DNA of 31,318 bases. Origin: Candidatus Altarchaeota archaeon (GTDB lineage: Archaea; Altiarchaeota; Altiarchaeia; IMC4; QMZM01). Every line of letters begins with the position of its first letter. Position 1 is the first letter of the stretch. This document shows, piece by piece, positions 22,532-31,047 of the stretch. The notes below the pieces were generated by a model, which did no database searches, had not been told where the DNA came from, and saw only the letters and a program-made list of their open reading frames with translations. Made by a program: the position numbers and the translations under genes. Location: assembly GCA_015523055.1 (NCBI GenBank), contig WALD01000037.1:1-31318 (forward strand), written 5' to 3'.

Positions 22532-23723
22532 GTATATTGAAAAGGCAAAGGAACATTTTGGAAATATCCTTAAGGAACAGCTTGAAAGGGTTGAGAGGAT
22601 GAAGTCCGGGGATGACTGGATAGATTACAAATCACTGAAACCGATTATAATCGGTGTTGTAGGGGGTGATGGCATCGGTCCAATGATTTGTGAACATGCC
22701 CACAGGATTTTGGAGTTCCTGCTCAGGGATGAAGTGGAAAATGGAAAAATCGAATTCAGGGTGATAGAGGGTCTCACCATAGATAATCGCGCCAGAGTTA
22801 TGAAGTCCATACCAGACGACGTTCTTGAGGAGATAAAGAACTGCCATGTGATATTGAAAGGCCCTACCACCACCCCAAAGAAGGGGGATCCATGGCCCAA
22901 TATTGAGAGTGCCAACGTTTCTATGAGAAAACATCTTGACCTATTTGCAAACATCAGGCCAGTCAAGGTGCCAGAGAAGAACATAGACTGGATGTTCTTC
23001 AGGGAGAATACAGAGGGGGCATACGTCCTTGGAAGCCAGGGTGTAAACGTGACTGATGATCTTGCAGTGGACTTCAAGGTGATTACGACACAGGGTTCTG
23101 ATAGGATTATCCGTCTTGCATTCGACTACGCGAAGAAGAACAATATTAATAGGGTAACGGTAGTAACTAAGGCAAACGTTATAAAAACCACAGACGGAAA
23201 GTTCCTTCAGATTGCAGAGGATGTTGCGAAGGAATACCCAGGTATTGAGTGGGATGACTGGTTTATCGACATTATGACTGCAAAGCTGATAGACCCAGCG
23301 AGGGCGAGTCAGTTCAGGGTTGTTGTGATGCCGAATCTTTATGGTGACATTCTGACCGATGAGGCAGCCCAGCTGCAGGGTGGAGTTGGGACGGCAGGGG
23401 GAGCAAACATCGGGAAGAGGTATGCGATGTTTGAGGCAATTCACGGCTCTGCTCCACGAATGGTTGAGGAGGGCCGGGCACAGTACGCCGACCCATCCAG
23501 CATCATCAAGGCAGGTTCAATGCTTCTGAACCACATTGGCTACATCGAGCAATCCAGGAGACTGGACATGGCCCTTGAGATATGTGGCCAGTACGAGATG
23601 AAGTTCAGGGTGACCGGTCGCTCCGATGGTGCAACCGGAGAAGAATATGCCAGGTACATAATGGACACACTTCAGGACCCGGATCTGGAAAGTAAGTGGC
23701 AGAGCTATCAGGGGGAGAAGTAG
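22524..23723 (+). CDS. icd: isocitrate dehydrogenase
   Basis: A 399-residue isocitrate/isopropylmalate dehydrogenase-family enzyme that links 2-oxoglutarate plus CO2 with isocitrate. GDGIGP is the N-terminal family mark, SANVSMRKHLDLFANIRPVK is the substrate loop with the S-x5-R pattern of isocitrate dehydrogenase, YGDILTDEAAQLQGG holds the metal-binding aspartates, and AIHGSAPRMVEEG is the cofactor loop. The E. coli NADP-specific Lys-Tyr pair is replaced by Arg-Met, so the cofactor is uncertain. The N-terminal 38 residues extend beyond the fold. It starts inside the aclA end (SD GAGGTG). The position after ATP-citrate lyase favours isocitrate over isopropylmalate or homoisocitrate as substrate. 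Confidence 0.88.
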   Translation: MDEYIEKAKEHFGNILKEQLERVERMKSGDDWIDYKSLKPIIIGVVGGDGIGPMICEHAHRILEFLLRDEVENGKIEFRVIEGLTIDNRARVMKSIPDDVLEEIKNCHVILKGPTTTPKKGDPWPNIESANVSMRKHLDLFANIRPVKVPEKNIDWMFFRENTEGAYVLGSQGVNVTDDLAVDFKVITTQGSDRIIRLAFDYAKKNNINRVTVVTKANVIKTTDGKFLQIAEDVAKEYPGIEWDDWFIDIMTAKLIDPARASQFRVVVMPNLYGDILTDEAAQLQGGVGTAGGANIGKRYAMFEAIHGSAPRMVEEGRAQYADPSSIIKAGSMLLNHIGYIEQSRRLDMALEICGQYEMKFRVTGRSDGATGEEYARYIMDTLQDPDLESKWQSYQGEK

Positions 23724-23737
23724 ACCTCTCCCCTTTT
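23712..23737 (+). terminator. hairpin plus T run after icd
   Basis: Arms GGGGAG (23712-23717) and CTCCCC (23728-23733) flank a ten-base loop containing the icd stop codon, followed by TTTT. This could end the aconitase-ATP-citrate lyase transcript before the convergent argJ. Confidence 0.5.
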
Positions 23738-23765
23738 GGATAGTGCTGGTTGCCTCCCCAAGACT

Positions 23766-24914
23766 CTAGTTGTACTCTGCATTAAGCTTTACATATCTGG
23801 GTGTAAGGTCGCAACCAAATGCAGTGGCACGGGCCTTGCCTGAATTGAGATCAACGAGAATTCTTATTTCCTTGCCCTTGAGAATCTTCTCCACCTTCTT
23901 TAAATCATTTACCTTACCCCGCTTCACAGCCACTGCTTTGCCTCTCTCTGATTGGAATTCTATATCTGTCTTTTCAAAATTCAGTTCCATGACTGAGCCA
24001 AGAGAAGACACAATTCTGCCCCAGTTTGGGTTCTCCCCATAAACGGCTGCCTTTACGAGATTTGATGATACGACTGCTTTAGCGCCCCTTCTCGCGGTTT
24101 CGTTATCAACAGCGCCAGAAACCTCCACCTCAATAAATTTTGTTGAAGACTCGCCGTCCTTTGCAAGCATCTTCGCCAGAACCATTGTGGCATAATCCAA
24201 CACTACTTCAAAATCCTCTGCTTTGCAGTCAAAACTCTCATTGCTGAGCAACAGAACAGTATCGTTGGTGCTCATGTCTCCATCAATGGAAAGCATGTTA
24301 AAACTATTCTCAATACTCTTTGCAAGAGCATCCTGCAGTTCTTCTCTGCCAAGATTGGCGTTTGTTGTGAGAAAGCAAAGCATCGTTGCCATATTCGGAG
24401 CAATCATTCCTGCACCCTTTGCTATTCCACCTATTTTTATACCCTTGAATTCAAGAGATATTTCCTTTGGGAGGGTATCGGTGGTCATGATTGCCTCTGC
24501 TGCAAGATGGCTTCCCGCCTCTGAGAGATTCTTACCTGCCTCCCTGATTAGTTTTCCGATAACCTCAATATCCAGTTCCTTTCCGATAATCCCTGTAGAG
24601 GCAACAGCAACATTATCCGGGTCCATACCCAATTCCTCTGCTGCTATCTCGCACATTTTTTCGGCGTCATTCAGAGCATTTTTAGTGCAGCAGTTGGCGT
24701 TTCCAGAATTCACTATGATTGCCTGAATTCCACTTTCCAATTTCTTTCTATCCAGTAAGATATGGGCAGCTTTGACATTATTTCTGGTAAATACCCCCAC
24801 ACTTTTACATAGATCGTCGTTTACGATAAGGGCAACCCCCTGATTACCTATCTTCAAACCAGAAGCCTTAAAGTTATCTATGCATATCCCATCCTTGTTT
24901 TTTTTTATATCCAC
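23766..24914 (-). CDS. argJ: glutamate N-acetyltransferase / ornithine acetyltransferase
   Basis: A 382-residue ArgJ of arginine biosynthesis, which moves an acetyl group from N-acetylornithine to glutamate (monofunctional), and in some species also uses acetyl-CoA (bifunctional). The self-cleavage site is KGAGMIAPNMATML, making Thr177 the nucleophile at the start of the beta chain. IVNSGNANCCTKNA, STGIIG and the end ENPNWGRIVSSLG are also conserved. Length is normal. The start is a GTG at 24914, 39 bases from the divergent purF. It faces icd, which yields or consumes 2-oxoglutarate, the precursor of its glutamate substrate. Mono- or bifunctional nature cannot be told from sequence. Confidence 0.93.
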   Translation of the reverse strand: MDIKKNKDGICIDNFKASGLKIGNQGVALIVNDDLCKSVGVFTRNNVKAAHILLDRKKLESGIQAIIVNSGNANCCTKNALNDAEKMCEIAAEELGMDPDNVAVASTGIIGKELDIEVIGKLIREAGKNLSEAGSHLAAEAIMTTDTLPKEISLEFKGIKIGGIAKGAGMIAPNMATMLCFLTTNANLGREELQDALAKSIENSFNMLSIDGDMSTNDTVLLLSNESFDCKAEDFEVVLDYATMVLAKMLAKDGESSTKFIEVEVSGAVDNETARRGAKAVVSSNLVKAAVYGENPNWGRIVSSLGSVMELNFEKTDIEFQSERGKAVAVKRGKVNDLKKVEKILKGKEIRILVDLNSGKARATAFGCDLTPRYVKLNAEYN

Positions 24915-24953
24915 AGCAATTATTAAACTTTTGATAGGATATCTTTATATATT
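24915..24953. promoter_or_regulatory. divergent argJ/purF promoter region
   Basis: Only 39 bases separate the two genes. TATTAAACTT (about 24921-24930) is a suitable TATA element about 25-33 bases before the purF ATG, and its minus-strand reading TTTAATA serves the opposite direction poorly because it is too near the argJ GTG. CTTTATATATT next to the purF ATG is too close to be its TATA box. Confidence 0.4.
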
Positions 24954-26318
24954 ATGAAGCCCCGTCATGAGTGTGCGGTCTTTGGTATAAAAGCAGATTC
25001 TGCAGTTTTTGATAAGATATATCTTGGTCTTTATTCCATGCAGCACCGTGGTCAGGAATCTGCAGGGATTGCAACCCGGGATGACAGGATCAAACTACAT
25101 AGAGATATGGGCCTCGTTTCCGAGGTCTTCAAAAACGTTTATCTTGAAGGAAACTCGGGGATTGGTCATGTCAGGTATTCAACAACCGGTGAGTCAGGAA
25201 TAGAGAACGCCCAACCCTTGCTAATAAACTATGCAAGGGGAAGTTTTGCTATCGCCCACAATGGAAATCTGATAAATTCCAGGGAGTTGAGAGATGAATT
25301 AGAGAAGAAGGGCAGCGTTTTTACTACGACTACAGATACCGAGATCATAGCTCAGCTTATAGTGCAGGAGCATCTAAAGAGCGAAGGGTTTATGGAAGGG
25401 TTGAGGAAGGCGATAAAGCAGCTTAGAGGTGCATACTGTCTCGTCATCCTAAAGGACGAGGAGATTATAGCCATAAGGGATCCATGGGCGATTCATCCTC
25501 TGGTTCTCGGGAAGTCAAGGGATAGCTATGTCGTAGCTTCAGAGAGCTGCGCTCTTGACACGATTGGTATACCTGTCCTGAGGGATATAAGACCAGGAGA
25601 GATTCTCGTCATAGGGAATGAAGTGAAATCATACTCTATTGGTAAGGAGAGTATATCCCATTGTGTATTTGAGTATGTATATTTTGCAAGGGCTGACTCT
25701 CTCCTGAATGGAATTAATGTTTATGATGTCAGAAAGAATCTTGGCAGAATACTATACAGAGAGGCGCCTGTAGATGCAGACATCATCACTGCGGTTCCTG
25801 ATTCTGGCATTACAACTGCAATCGGTTATGCTGAGGAGTCAAAAATTCCCTATGGAGAGAGCCTGATGAAGAACCGTTATCTGGGGAGGACATTTATAAT
25901 GCCAGAGCAGAAGGAGAGAGAGCAGGGAGTTAAGCTAAAGCTCAATCCGATAAAGAGCGAGATAAAGGGTAAGAAGATAATTCTTGTAGATGATTCAATA
26001 GTCAGGGGAACGACGATAAGAAATCTGATAAATCTCCTGAGGAGGGCAGGGGCAAAGGAGGTTCATGTGAGGATATCCTGTCCTCCAGTGAAGCACCCGT
26101 GTTTCTATGGAATTGACATGCAAAGAGAGGATGAATTTATAGCGGCTCGAAAATCAGTTAAGGAGATATGTGAGGAGATTGGCGCTGATTCCCTTGCTTA
26201 TACGAGTCTTGAGGGCTTAATAAAAGCGATTGGAATTCCCAAAAAGAATTTATGCCTCGCATGCCTTAACGGAGAATATCCAATAAAGGAGGAGCAAACG
26301 AAACTGAAGGTTGGATAA
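24954..26318 (+). CDS. purF: amidophosphoribosyltransferase
   Basis: A 454-residue first enzyme of purine synthesis, making phosphoribosylamine from PRPP and glutamine. The short propeptide MKPRHE ends before Cys7, the glutaminase nucleophile after cleavage (CAVFGI). SMQHRGQESAGIA and GHVRYSTTG are in the N-terminal Ntn-hydrolase domain. ILVDDSIVRGTT (343-354) is the PRPP loop. Cys237, Cys383, Cys434 and Cys437 match the four ligands of the oxygen-sensitive [4Fe-4S] cluster of the B. subtilis type. The mRNA is probably nearly leaderless. It is transcribed away from argJ and faces tpiA. Confidence 0.96.
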   Translation: MKPRHECAVFGIKADSAVFDKIYLGLYSMQHRGQESAGIATRDDRIKLHRDMGLVSEVFKNVYLEGNSGIGHVRYSTTGESGIENAQPLLINYARGSFAIAHNGNLINSRELRDELEKKGSVFTTTTDTEIIAQLIVQEHLKSEGFMEGLRKAIKQLRGAYCLVILKDEEIIAIRDPWAIHPLVLGKSRDSYVVASESCALDTIGIPVLRDIRPGEILVIGNEVKSYSIGKESISHCVFEYVYFARADSLLNGINVYDVRKNLGRILYREAPVDADIITAVPDSGITTAIGYAEESKIPYGESLMKNRYLGRTFIMPEQKEREQGVKLKLNPIKSEIKGKKIILVDDSIVRGTTIRNLINLLRRAGAKEVHVRISCPPVKHPCFYGIDMQREDEFIAARKSVKEICEEIGADSLAYTSLEGLIKAIGIPKKNLCLACLNGEYPIKEEQTKLKVG

Positions 26319-26327
26319 TTGAAGAAT

Positions 26328-26996
26328 TCATCCCAACCCGCTAACCAGATCCATAAGAACAGCTCTTGGGTTCTTTGCCTTTATAACTCCAGAGGCAAGG
26401 AGTACCCCACATGCTCCAAGCTCTATGGCCTTCTTCACATCCTCTCCGGTTGAAATCCCAGCACCACAGAGAACACCAACATCTGGATTTAGATTCTTTA
26501 CTGCATCCACCGAGCCACTAATTATCTCCGGTCGTGTCTTTGAAACCGAGATACCAGAGCCAATCAGCTCCGGGGGCTCTATGGCCACGAAATCAGGGCC
26601 CATGGTAGCAGTAGCCTTTGTAACCTCAACATTGTTGGTGCATACAATAGAGACCATATCCAGCTCCCTTATCCTCCTGATATCTGCTTCGATATCTGAC
26701 AGCTTTAATCGCCTCTCTGAGTGGTTTATCAAACTTCCGACTGCTCCTGCAGCCTTAATAGATTCTGGAAGGATATACCCAGTATTGCTGCCAGGTTTTA
26801 CATTATCTATGTGTTGCGAATAGACAGGAATTTCAACAGCCTGTGATATCCTGTATATGTCTGTTAGCTGAGGGATTACTACTATCCTGGCATTCGTTTC
26901 CCTGGCAACCTCATCGCAGATTTTTGCAAGATTTAATGCTTTATCACCCGTCGACTCTTCATAGGTCTTGAAATTCAGGATTATATACTCTCTCAT
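26328..26996 (-). CDS. tpiA: triosephosphate isomerase, archaeal type
   Basis: A 222-residue archaeal TIM (bacterial and eukaryotic forms are about 250), interconverting DHAP and glyceraldehyde 3-phosphate in glycolysis and gluconeogenesis. NFKTYEES supplies Asn8 and Lys10, His92 is in INHSERR, and Glu140 is the base in VAIEPPELIGSG. CGAGISTGEDVKKA and GVLLASGV bind phosphate. The ATG at 26996 is chosen over in-frame starts further up (to 27005), because GGTGAT lies about five bases upstream and the family begins right at MREYIILNFK. It faces purF across nine bases. Confidence 0.95.
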   Translation of the reverse strand: MREYIILNFKTYEESTGDKALNLAKICDEVARETNARIVVIPQLTDIYRISQAVEIPVYSQHIDNVKPGSNTGYILPESIKAAGAVGSLINHSERRLKLSDIEADIRRIRELDMVSIVCTNNVEVTKATATMGPDFVAIEPPELIGSGISVSKTRPEIISGSVDAVKNLNPDVGVLCGAGISTGEDVKKAIELGACGVLLASGVIKAKNPRAVLMDLVSGLG

Positions 26997-27173
26997 TAAC
27001 ATCACCTTCTGGATACTAATACTTTGTCGTGCTTACTTATATCTTTACACCCTATATTGGGGGTCAATACAGCCCGGAACCTTATGGTTATACTAAATTT
27101 AATGATTGATTGCATATATCCTTTATTACATACGTCCGGGTAGTTCAGGGGGGATCGTAGGTTCTCACACTAT

Positions 27174-27246
27174 GCGTCCATAGTCTAGTCTGGTAGGACT
27201 TCGGCCTTCCAAGCCGATAACTCGGGTTCAAATCCCGATGGGCGCA
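27174..27246 (+). tRNA. tRNA-Gly (anticodon TCC)
   Basis: The acceptor arms GCGTCCA and TGGGCGC pair with one T-G pair, with A as discriminator. The anticodon arm TCGGC/GCCGA encloses CTTCCAA, giving TCC. GGTTCAAATCC is the T loop. The intron is absent and CCA is not encoded. A 168-base gap to tpiA upstream holds A+T stretches but no well-spaced TATA box. Confidence 0.95.
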
Positions 27247-27269
27247 AACTCAAACGTCAGTTAATATAA

Positions 27270-27446
27270 CTACTCTTTTCTCTCCCCTCCGTTTTCCTTG
27301 CGGGGGGTATAGTGATTACATAGTCTTGCATAATCCCCCGTTATAACGATATTAAAACACTTGCAGAAATTTGCCGGAACCGAGTCCAGTTTTTTGCAAT
27401 ATTTGCAGTCATTACAGCTCCTTATCTCTTTCTCATATATACCCAT
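27270..27446 (-). CDS. small Cys-rich protein, zinc-ribbon-like
   Basis: A 58-residue protein starting MGIYEKEIRSCNDCKYCKKL. Its six cysteines (11, 14, 17, 28, 30, 43) suggest a metal site or small zinc ribbon (CxxCxxC...CxC). The reading frame stays open upstream but would run backwards through tRNA-Gln, so the ATG at 27446 is preferred. It has an A+T-rich promoter box 24 bases upstream that is shared with tRNA-Gln. No family recognised; a role in nucleic-acid binding or redox control is possible but unproven. Confidence 0.6.
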   Translation of the reverse strand: MGIYEKEIRSCNDCKYCKKLDSVPANFCKCFNIVITGDYARLCNHYTPRKENGGERKE

Positions 27447-27463
27447 TTTGCTCTTATCGGGTC

Positions 27464-27478
27464 TATATTTTAATATCT
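27464..27478. promoter_or_regulatory. divergent promoter of tRNA-Gln and Cys-rich gene
   Basis: The near-palindromic box TATATTTTAATATC is centred about 24 bases from the ATG at 27446 and about 34 bases from the tRNA-Gln 5' end at 27504. Spacing suits a TATA box working in both directions, with a leaderless mRNA leftward. Confidence 0.5.
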
Positions 27479-27503
27479 TAGTCAAGATTAATATATGTCT
27501 GAA

Positions 27504-27576
27504 AGCCCCGTAGGGTAGTGGACAATCCTGTAAGGCTTTGGACCTTACGACGGAGGTTCGAATCCTCCCGGGGCTA
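27504..27576 (+). tRNA. tRNA-Gln (anticodon TTG)
   Basis: The acceptor arms AGCCCCG and CGGGGCT pair fully, with A as discriminator. The anticodon arm TAAGG/CCTTA encloses CTTTGGA, giving TTG (reads CAA). GGTTCGAATCC is the T loop. CCA is not encoded. It lies between the Cys-rich gene and smc. Confidence 0.95.
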
Positions 27577-27607
27577 AACAGCTCGCTCCGTTTACACGCG
27601 GGCGATA

Positions 27608-27638
27608 ATGAGGGGGGAACTGTAGGTTCAACCCTCAT
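27608..27638. other. two-part hairpin after smc
   Basis: Arms ATGAGGG and CCCTCAT flank an inner hairpin GAAC/GTTC with loop TGTAG. It begins 12 bases past the smc stop (on the minus strand), so it may stop the smc transcript. The core AGGGGGGA...GTAGGTTC also occurs at 27147-27164 before tRNA-Gly. Confidence 0.45.
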
Positions 27639-27649
27639 GTTCAAATTCT

Positions 27650-30600
27650 TCAGGTTAATTTAACACCAACAATCTGTGACAGACCATCATTCATAGAAAC
27701 GCCTATCACGGAATCGGCATGCTTTATAACATAATCGTTATGTGTTACTACCATAAATTGGGCTGCAGATTTCTTGAGCATCTCCGCAAACCTGATGGAA
27801 TTCTCTTTATCAAGGGGGGCGTCAAACTCATCCACGATGTAGAAATCAGCAGGCCGATATTGTTGTATTGCCAGTAAAAATGCCGAGCATGTTACTATCT
27901 TCTCACCACCGGACATGGAGTCCATGTTGACAAGCCTCTTTCCCCTGGGTGAGGCACTTATCAGCAAACCAGAGTCTGAGATATCTCTTGGGTTGCTCAG
28001 GGTTAGAGTGCCATCGCCCCCCGACAGATCGTGATACATCTCCTCAAAGTTCCCCTTGATAATATTAAAGGTTTCCATAAAGACCTCTTTTTTTCGTGCC
28101 TCAACCTTTTCCATAAACTCAAATATTGACTGCCTTTCTTCTTTAAGGGTGTTAAGCTTATCACTGACATCTCTGAACTCCTCATTCATTTTGTCATATG
28201 CTTCAATTGCCCTCATATTTACTGCCCCGAAACCCTCCAGTTGCACCTCGATATCTGCGACATGTTTCTCCATCTCCCTGAGACTATTATCCAGAATTTT
28301 GACATCATCATATGCCCTAAATTCCTGCTCAATATCCGAGAGTTTGGTTTCAATCTTCGCCTTATTTATCCGAGCCTTGTTTAGTCTTTCATTAATCGCA
28401 TTTATCTGATGCTCTGTCTCCCCCATACTTTCACCCAGCCGGGTTATAGCCTCCTCAATCTCCGCCCTTCGGTTCATCAGCTTCCCAACCCTCTCAGTTA
28501 TCTTATTGCTCTCTTTTATCTTGCTTTCCAATTCCTTTTCAAGACCTGCAACCTCATTCCTCCTCTGCTTCACCTCATCAGCAAGGGAACCCCTCTCTTT
28601 CTTAAGGGTAGAGATAGCGTCTCTGATTCCCCTGATTTGATCCTCTATCAACTGCTCTCTCTCCAGCAACTTGCCTTTTCCTATTTCAATGTCTCTCTTT
28701 TTGTCCCTCATTTCCTCCAGTTTACTAATATCATCTCTCTGTGCCCCATTTTCAATCTTCCTGAGTTCTTTTTCGTATACCCTGATATTTTCCTCTATCC
28801 GCTTTATCTCGGAATCGCCCATTGATATATCCTTTTTTAGATTCTTAATCTTGTCATTGATTTCATTAATTTTCTTTTTTATTTCCGCTATCCTTCCTTT
28901 TATCGAATCCTTTTCCACCTTTATTCTTTCAACATCGGTTCTTCCACTCCTCACGGGAGCCTCCAGTTCCAGGATTCTATCCTCCATTTTCTTTCTCTTG
29001 AGTTCAAGCTCCTGCTTCTCACCATCAAACTCAAGTATTCTTTTCTCAATATCCTTTATCTCGTTTTCGAGGTTTTCAGTGTTTAAGAAAGAGGGGAGAG
29101 TCCTTTTTGTATAACCTCCGGTCATAGCCCCGGAAAGCTCAAGAAGATCTCCATTTAAAGTAACCATTCTCCATTTTCCTATTCCCATAGACCTTGCATT
29201 CTCAAGATCATTTACGAGGATTGTGTCCCTGAAAACATACTCAAATATGGGCATGAATCTCTTTTTTGTGTCTATAAAATCTCTTGCAAAGCCTATTGAT
29301 CCCTTCGGAGCCTTGCTCTTTATTATCACCCTGACTCTGTTTAAGGGAAGGAATGTTGCCCTGCCTATCCTCTTCTCCTGGAGGTATTTTATGCATTTAC
29401 CTGCAGTATCCTCATTATCGACAACTATATTCATCATCCTGCCCCCAGCAGCTATTTGCAGGGCGGTTTCATACCTTGAATCAGAAACGGATCCAAGCTG
29501 CGAAACAGTGCCATGAATTCCCGGAAGTATCTCCTTTAGCTTCATTACGGCATCAACGCTCTTCATAATTCCACCAGAGTTCCTCTCCATAGTCTTTATC
29601 TCCGTCTTTTTCTCTGCCAGATCCAGCTTGAGCGAATTGAGTGAATTTTCAACTGCCCTCTCTTTCTTTAGAATGAATGGTAATTCCTCCCTGAGCTTCT
29701 TGAATTCGTCAAAATTTTTTTTATTCTGTGTTAGCTTCTCGTTTATGTTCCTTGCCAGAATTTTCTCATTCTCGAGGAGACCATTCATACTATCCTCCAG
29801 TTCCTGCACCTCCTTCTTCAGGGAGGATATGTCTCCCAGGTATCTGTCTTTCAGACCAAGAATCATGTCCCTCTTTGATTGCAGCTCAAATATCTTTGTT
29901 TTGAGTCCGTCCAGTTTACTATCCGCTTTAGAATCAACAACCCTTCTGGACTCTTTTTTTATCCTCTTTGACAGATCAGCAAGCCCTTTGTTGAATTCTT
30001 CGATATCCCTGGTTATCTTCTTTTTTTCTCTCCTGAATTCATTAACCTTTTTATCCCTTTCTGATATCTCAATATCTATTCTCCTAATGTCGTGCTCAAT
30101 GCCATCAATCCTGTCCTGCATTCTCAGAAGTTCGCTCTTAAGTTCATATATACCCCCCTGACCCTTTTCATTCTCAAACTTCAGAATCTCAGAGTTTATC
30201 TCATTCAGCTCTTTGTTTTTCTTTGAGATATCGCTCCTTATTGCAGATATGGAATTCTCCCGGTCTTCTATTTCTTTTCCAGTATCCTGAATCTCTTTAT
30301 CAATGTTCTTGAGCTTCTTCCTGTGTCGTTCTATGAGTATGCGAAGAATGTTTCCTTTATACTGCTTCAGATCGCTCGTAAATCTCCTGTATCTAAGTGC
30401 ATCATTCCTCTCTTTTTCCACCTGGTTTAGATAACCCTGCTTTTCACCGAGGATGAGCTGAGTATTAGATATTCTCTTCTCGACCTTCTCAAGCTCCCTG
30501 ATGGCCTTCTCCTTCTTCTTGTCATACTCCCCTATTCCGCAGAGTCCATCAATAATCTTTCTCCTGTCCCTTGGATTCATATCTATAATCTTTGTGATAT

Positions 30601-30994
30601 CGTCCTGGAGAATTATGTTGTATTCATTGTCCCCGAGCAGTTCGATTAGTTCCTGCTTTGTTGTCCTCTTGTTATCCTTCCGGTATATGCTCTTGCCTTC
30701 CCTGTCGATCTCCCTTGAAACCTTGACCTTATTTCCATTGCCGTCGTTGAGGTAGATGCTGACTACTGCAACATCCGAAGAATCAGCATGAAGCCCGCCG
30801 TTACATATGAGGTCCTGCATATTATTTGACCTTATACCCCTGTTCCAACCAAGAACGAAACATATGCTCTCGACAATGTTGCTCTTTCCTGCCCCATTTG
30901 GACCCACAATGGCAGTAAACTTGCTGGGGAATTCAAGAATTGTTTTATCTTTGAAGGATTTGAAACCCTTAATCTCTAGCTTATCAAGCTGCAT
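27650..30994 (-). CDS. smc: chromosome segregation protein SMC
   Basis: A 1114-residue SMC ATPase that dimerises at its hinge and acts with ScpA/ScpB to organise and segregate the chromosome. The N-terminal head has Walker A GPNGAGKSN (residues 31-39). Long coiled coils (about 165-470 and 635-1000) flank a hinge near 480-620 (GTVSQLGSVSDSRYETALQ and AGGRMMNIVVD). The C-terminal head carries the signature SMSGGEK (about 1026-1032) and the Walker B YIVDEFDAPLD. Length is slightly below the usual 1150-1190. ATG 30994 is chosen because the family starts MxLxKLEIKGFKSF. It is transcribed away from the methyltransferase across 53 A+T-rich bases. No scp gene lies next to it here. Confidence 0.96.
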   Translation of the reverse strand: MQLDKLEIKGFKSFKDKTILEFPSKFTAIVGPNGAGKSNIVESICFVLGWNRGIRSNNMQDLICNGGLHADSSDVAVVSIYLNDGNGNKVKVSREIDREGKSIYRKDNKRTTKQELIELLGDNEYNIILQDDITKIIDMNPRDRRKIIDGLCGIGEYDKKKEKAIRELEKVEKRISNTQLILGEKQGYLNQVEKERNDALRYRRFTSDLKQYKGNILRILIERHRKKLKNIDKEIQDTGKEIEDRENSISAIRSDISKKNKELNEINSEILKFENEKGQGGIYELKSELLRMQDRIDGIEHDIRRIDIEISERDKKVNEFRREKKKITRDIEEFNKGLADLSKRIKKESRRVVDSKADSKLDGLKTKIFELQSKRDMILGLKDRYLGDISSLKKEVQELEDSMNGLLENEKILARNINEKLTQNKKNFDEFKKLREELPFILKKERAVENSLNSLKLDLAEKKTEIKTMERNSGGIMKSVDAVMKLKEILPGIHGTVSQLGSVSDSRYETALQIAAGGRMMNIVVDNEDTAGKCIKYLQEKRIGRATFLPLNRVRVIIKSKAPKGSIGFARDFIDTKKRFMPIFEYVFRDTILVNDLENARSMGIGKWRMVTLNGDLLELSGAMTGGYTKRTLPSFLNTENLENEIKDIEKRILEFDGEKQELELKRKKMEDRILELEAPVRSGRTDVERIKVEKDSIKGRIAEIKKKINEINDKIKNLKKDISMGDSEIKRIEENIRVYEKELRKIENGAQRDDISKLEEMRDKKRDIEIGKGKLLEREQLIEDQIRGIRDAISTLKKERGSLADEVKQRRNEVAGLEKELESKIKESNKITERVGKLMNRRAEIEEAITRLGESMGETEHQINAINERLNKARINKAKIETKLSDIEQEFRAYDDVKILDNSLREMEKHVADIEVQLEGFGAVNMRAIEAYDKMNEEFRDVSDKLNTLKEERQSIFEFMEKVEARKKEVFMETFNIIKGNFEEMYHDLSGGDGTLTLSNPRDISDSGLLISASPRGKRLVNMDSMSGGEKIVTCSAFLLAIQQYRPADFYIVDEFDAPLDKENSIRFAEMLKKSAAQFMVVTHNDYVIKHADSVIGVSMNDGLSQIVGVKLT

Positions 30995-31047
30995 CTTATT
31001 AATTATCTATTTAATTATCTATTCGCTATTGAGATTTAAAATTATTA

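Noticed and set aside
24943..24953. CTTTATATATT as the TATA box of purF
   Set aside because: It ends next to the ATG, so transcription would begin inside the gene and lose the Cys7 start; an element about 30 bases upstream fits better.
27447..27644. N-terminal extension of the Cys-rich protein up to 27644
   Set aside because: The extension would be encoded by the reverse complement of tRNA-Gln (27504-27576), and a promoter box lies between it and the Cys-rich part.
29628..30161. Long plus-strand open frame inside smc
   Set aside because: It is antisense to the smc coiled coil, whose Lys/Glu/Arg codons give Phe/Leu/Ser-rich shadow frames without stops. It shows no family motif and no promoter.
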